A stretch of 15,523 nt of DNA, taken from assembly GCA_964417825.1 (NCBI GenBank), contig CAYQJC010000014.1:1-15523 (forward strand), written 5' to 3'. Positions 12,830 to 15,523 of the stretch are shown here, piece by piece. Position 1 is the first letter of the stretch, and every line of letters begins with the position of its first letter. The DNA is from CAYQJC01 sp964417825. GTDB lineage: Bacteria > Patescibacteriota > Minisyncoccia > Minisyncoccales > CG1-02-41-26. The notes beneath the pieces are model-generated. The model had not been told where the DNA came from. It ran no database searches and saw only the letters and a list, made by a program, of their open reading frames with translations. The position numbers were made by a program, and so were the translations under genes.

Positions 12830-15523
12830 TTACTTTAATTCCTTTAAAGAATTAAGAAGATAACCCTTTTGGAGTTTCTCCTCGATTGCTTTTTTGGCTA
12901 ATGGAGTGAGAACGTCGCTGATTCCTTCCCTCAACTGTTCAAGCTTTTCTGGATCTTGAGCTAGTTTCTCCCCGGTGGTTTTAGCGTAGACTCTTAGCAA
13001 GCTTTTGGCAATTTCATTGGAAATTCTTTCTTTATTGCGACCGAATGCTTTATTTATTTCTTCTTCAATATTTGTTTCTTGGATAGCTTTCTCAACCGCT
13101 TCGTCAATATCTATTCCGAAGTAATCAGCAATTGTTTCTTGCCACTTTTGGGGAAGAAGTTCAATTATTTTTTGATTAAAGGGAGGTTGATTTTTTATTC
13201 CATTTCCTATATCTGTTTCAAATCGGTCTTTGATTTCTTGAGGGAGGAAGTAATAAAAGCTTTTAGAGAAAATATTATGGGCGCTTGAACCTTGTCGTTC
13301 TTGAATTAACTCAAGAATACTTTTTGAGAGGAAGGAAATGCCAGTTAACTCAATTAATTTTTTATCTTGGATCTTTTCAGCAATTGAAGAATCACCTAAT
13401 TTCTGGCCAATTAGCTCTAACATTGTTTTATCAGGGTTATTTTCTAAATCATCTTTGTCAATAATCTCTCCTAACTTGGCAGTTAGAGCCCGATGGAGTT
13501 TTGGGTCCCCACTAGCTAGGCGGTCTAATAAAGTTTGGTTTAGATCAATCCCTATTTCTTTCAAAATTTCAGCCCAGGTTTTTTTAGTTAGATAATCTTT
13601 AGCAGTTTCATCAGCAGGTAAAAGGTCTGGTAGAGGTTTATCTAAATCTTTAGCTGTTTCTGGTTGACCCAAGCCTAAGCCAGCTGGGGGAAGTGGTTCA
13701 GCAATGAAATTATAAGGGCTTTTGTTAAGAATTGTAAGAAGTTTATTTACTCCCTCTGGGCGATCGTTAGGATCAGGGAGGTATTGGTAGATGAGTTGGA
13801 CCAGAATTTTTGTTGGTTCTGAACAATAATCGAGGATCTTCCCAGCTTTGGCCTCATTTCTTGAAGTGTTAGGGTTATCAATTCCCAGAACTTGAAAGCC
13901 AGTTTGTCTAAATTCTTTAGGGAAGGTTTCCAGGGGGGTTTTATTAAAGAATCCTTTGTTCTCTTCATCCATCATCTCGATGATGGGTTTATTTAAAACC
14001 TTTGCTTCTTTTCCCATCATCTCAATTAGACTCTCTCCAAGAAACCCTAAACACTTTTGAGCTTTGCCAGTTTTCCTTATTTGTTCCCAGGGGGTAGTTA
14101 AACAATACTTCTTATCTGGATCTTCAATTAGGTCAATCAACCTTTTAGTTTTTAGAATTTTAGCGTATTCTGGCAAAAGAAGATCTACTAATTTGGCTTT
14201 GGCTTTCTCAGGAAAAGCATTATAAAGGGGTTGAGTTAGTTTCGAAGGAAGTTGGTCTCGAATGCTATATTGGAGAACTTTCTTTACTTCAGGGCTTAAG
14301 AGAAGAATTTCATAAACGGTCTTCTCTAAAATATCTTCCACTTTTTCAAAGAGGACATTTTTAACCGGTTTTTTAGCTATTTCTTCGATTTTCTTTTTAA
14401 TTACTCCTTTCTTTTCCACTAAAGCGTCTCTGGCTTTTTTAGTCATTCCATCAGCATCTTGGAGGAAGTTGGCTATATCGGGAGCCTCTTCTTTTAAATA
14501 TTCAATTAATGGTGTTTCTAAATCTTCTTGGATTTTTTTTGGCAGAACGTCTTTAACCGTTAAAGATAGCCAACCTTCAATTTGTCTTTGCCAGCGGTAG
14601 ACATCTAAGCGCTGAAAAAGATTAGCTTCTATATAAACGCCAGTATAGTCCTCTAAAAAGATATTTATTGCTGAAACGAAAACCTCTAAAAAGGTATCAC
14701 CGACCCCCAAACTTTTTCCTAATTTAATAACTATTGAATCTACCAATTGAGTGATTTGGCTTGTAACATAATTTTTAAAATCTTCAACTAAAGATTTAAG
14801 ATTGTCGTTGATTAAATTCAGATAATCAGCTAAAAAGTCCGGTACGTAGTCAATCAATTGAGTAGAGAGAATTTCTGAAAGTTGGGGAACTAAATCTTGA
14901 AGTTTGGTAGTATAAAATTCTGAAAATTTTTGATGAAAGCCTTCGTAAGTTTCCGGGGTTAGTAAAGCAGGAGCATTTTTTGCTGTCCAATCGGCAATCA
15001 AGTCGGCAGCGGCTTTTTTCAGAGCATTTTCTATAAAAGGAGGCAATTCGGTTTTTAAAACATTGTCTAATTGCTTCGCTAAATAATCTCTAACAACTTT
15101 TTCTTGATATTCTCCTTGAGCCTGGGCGACTGGAATTTTTGGGACGAAAGCAAGAAAAAGAGATGACTCGATTTGTTCTTGGAAGTTTTCTAAAATCCTC
15201 TTTCGTAACTCCTCAGCTAAAGTTTCTCCTAAAGTTTCAAAAATATCTTCCACTCCCCTTCCCATTGCTTCCGTTATTGCTTGGTTTGCTATTTCGTCCC
15301 ACTCATCTTTACTTAGTTCAAATGTTTCAGGCCCCAAAACCTCATTTAGAGCCTGGGCAATCATAGTGTTAACCTCAGCTGGTGAAGTTTCAGCAAAGAC
15401 AATAATTGGATTCAATCGTTCGGTTTCTTTTTTGATTTTCTCGTTTTCCCAAATTTCCGGATCGTAAAAGAAAGTAGCTGGGTCAGCAACAATTTCTCCT
15501 TGTTCTTTCCAAATTTTGTAAAG
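12830..15523 (-). CDS. Giant helical protein with repeated LP motifs, 5'-truncated, unknown function
   Basis: The frame is open to the window edge: the 36 codons before the TTG at 15413-15415 contain no stop and read like coding sequence (YKIWKEQGEIVADPATFFYD). The true start is therefore outside and at least 897 residues belong to it. The visible part is almost all amphipathic helix, acidic/lysine-rich, with only three cysteines and no clear membrane helix. A hydrophobic patch, LFLAFVPKIPVAQAQ, occurs at visible residues ~122-136. A degenerate motif, hydrophobic-LP-x-x-hydrophobic-x3-hydrophobic, recurs about ten times (VLPKKIQEDL, QLPSKLTQPL, LLPEYAKIL, FLPQEIKDRF, LLPQKWQETI), which suggests a helical-repeat scaffold. 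It is the most upstream visible gene of the operon, one base before the next. Export is guessed from its neighbours. I found no catalytic motif. Confidence 0.82.
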   Translation of the reverse strand, partial: LYKIWKEQGEIVADPATFFYDPEIWENEKIKKETERLNPIIVFAETSPAEVNTMIAQALNEVLGPETFELSKDEWDEIANQAITEAMGRGVEDIFETLGETLAEELRKRILENFQEQIESSLFLAFVPKIPVAQAQGEYQEKVVRDYLAKQLDNVLKTELPPFIENALKKAAADLIADWTAKNAPALLTPETYEGFHQKFSEFYTTKLQDLVPQLSEILSTQLIDYVPDFLADYLNLINDNLKSLVEDFKNYVTSQITQLVDSIVIKLGKSLGVGDTFLEVFVSAINIFLEDYTGVYIEANLFQRLDVYRWQRQIEGWLSLTVKDVLPKKIQEDLETPLIEYLKEEAPDIANFLQDADGMTKKARDALVEKKGVIKKKIEEIAKKPVKNVLFEKVEDILEKTVYEILLLSPEVKKVLQYSIRDQLPSKLTQPLYNAFPEKAKAKLVDLLLPEYAKILKTKRLIDLIEDPDKKYCLTTPWEQIRKTGKAQKCLGFLGESLIEMMGKEAKVLNKPIIEMMDEENKGFFNKTPLETFPKEFRQTGFQVLGIDNPNTSRNEAKAGKILDYCSEPTKILVQLIYQYLPDPNDRPEGVNKLLTILNKSPYNFIAEPLPPAGLGLGQPETAKDLDKPLPDLLPADETAKDYLTKKTWAEILKEIGIDLNQTLLDRLASGDPKLHRALTAKLGEIIDKDDLENNPDKTMLELIGQKLGDSSIAEKIQDKKLIELTGISFLSKSILELIQERQGSSAHNIFSKSFYYFLPQEIKDRFETDIGNGIKNQPPFNQKIIELLPQKWQETIADYFGIDIDEAVEKAIQETNIEEEINKAFGRNKERISNEIAKSLLRVYAKTTGEKLAQDPEKLEQLREGISDVLTPLAKKAIEEKLQKGYLLNSLKELK

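Noticed and set aside
15116..15160. Internal signal-peptide-like patch LFLAFVPKIPVAQAQ in the giant helical protein
   Set aside because: No start codon with a basic N-terminus precedes it closely and the reading frame continues upstream, so I do not call a second gene start; it may be a buried hydrophobic helix.
15413..15415. TTG as the start of the rightmost gene
   Set aside because: The 36 codons before it are open to the window edge and read like protein, so this TTG is an internal leucine and the gene is truncated.
1..15523. Insertion sequence, CRISPR array, integrase or phage genes
   Set aside because: I looked on both strands and saw no transposase or integrase motifs, regularly spaced repeats or terminal inverted repeats.

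Overview
The window looks like the replication-origin neighbourhood of a small-genome bacterium, most likely a member of the Candidate Phyla Radiation (Patescibacteria, Parcubacteria-like). The evidence is the A+T-rich DNA, compact versions of core proteins (a short YidC, a KhpB/Jag without its N-terminal domain), leaders without clear Shine-Dalgarno sites, and a type IV secretion pilin-like membrane protein encoded next to very large exported proteins that I do not recognise. The lineage is an inference; no rRNA is present. Conserved proteins read through with the standard bacterial code.

Layout. (1) 1-1833, plus strand: the 3' part of a class A penicillin-binding protein, cut by the window edge. 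(2) 1830-4582, minus strand: dnaA followed by dnaN, with a 248-base gap between them that carries a good dnaN promoter. Their likely terminator lies inside the end of the convergent PBP gene. (3) 4583-4777: a divergent dnaA/rpmH control region with two facing promoters, a perfect 8-bp hairpin and three DnaA-box-like 9-mers. It is the best origin candidate, perhaps together with the dnaA-dnaN gap. (4) 4778-6718, plus strand: rpmH-rnpA-yidD-yidC-khpB, the classical origin-proximal cluster for ribosome/RNase P maturation and membrane protein insertion. (5) 6719-6873: a convergent intergenic region with terminator-like hairpins and A/T-rich repeats. (6) 6874-15523, minus strand: four tightly packed genes (gaps of 1, 11 and 10 bases) forming one operon that enters from beyond the right edge.

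The operon in (6) is the accessory and most novel part. In transcription order it encodes a helical protein of at least 897 residues with a recurring 'LP' helix motif, a 1112-residue exported cysteine-rich/coiled-coil protein, a 396-residue exported cysteine-rich protein, and a 467-residue protein joining a two-helix T4SS-pilin-like anchor to beta/gamma-crystallin-like repeats, one with a canonical-looking calcium-binding motif. The two cysteine-rich proteins share a cysteine module, so they are probably partly paralogous. I infer a cell-surface or secretion-linked assembly. Its function cannot be read from sequence alone.

Both edge genes are truncated at their 5' ends: the open frames run off the window without a stop, so internal TTG codons near the edges should not be taken as starts.
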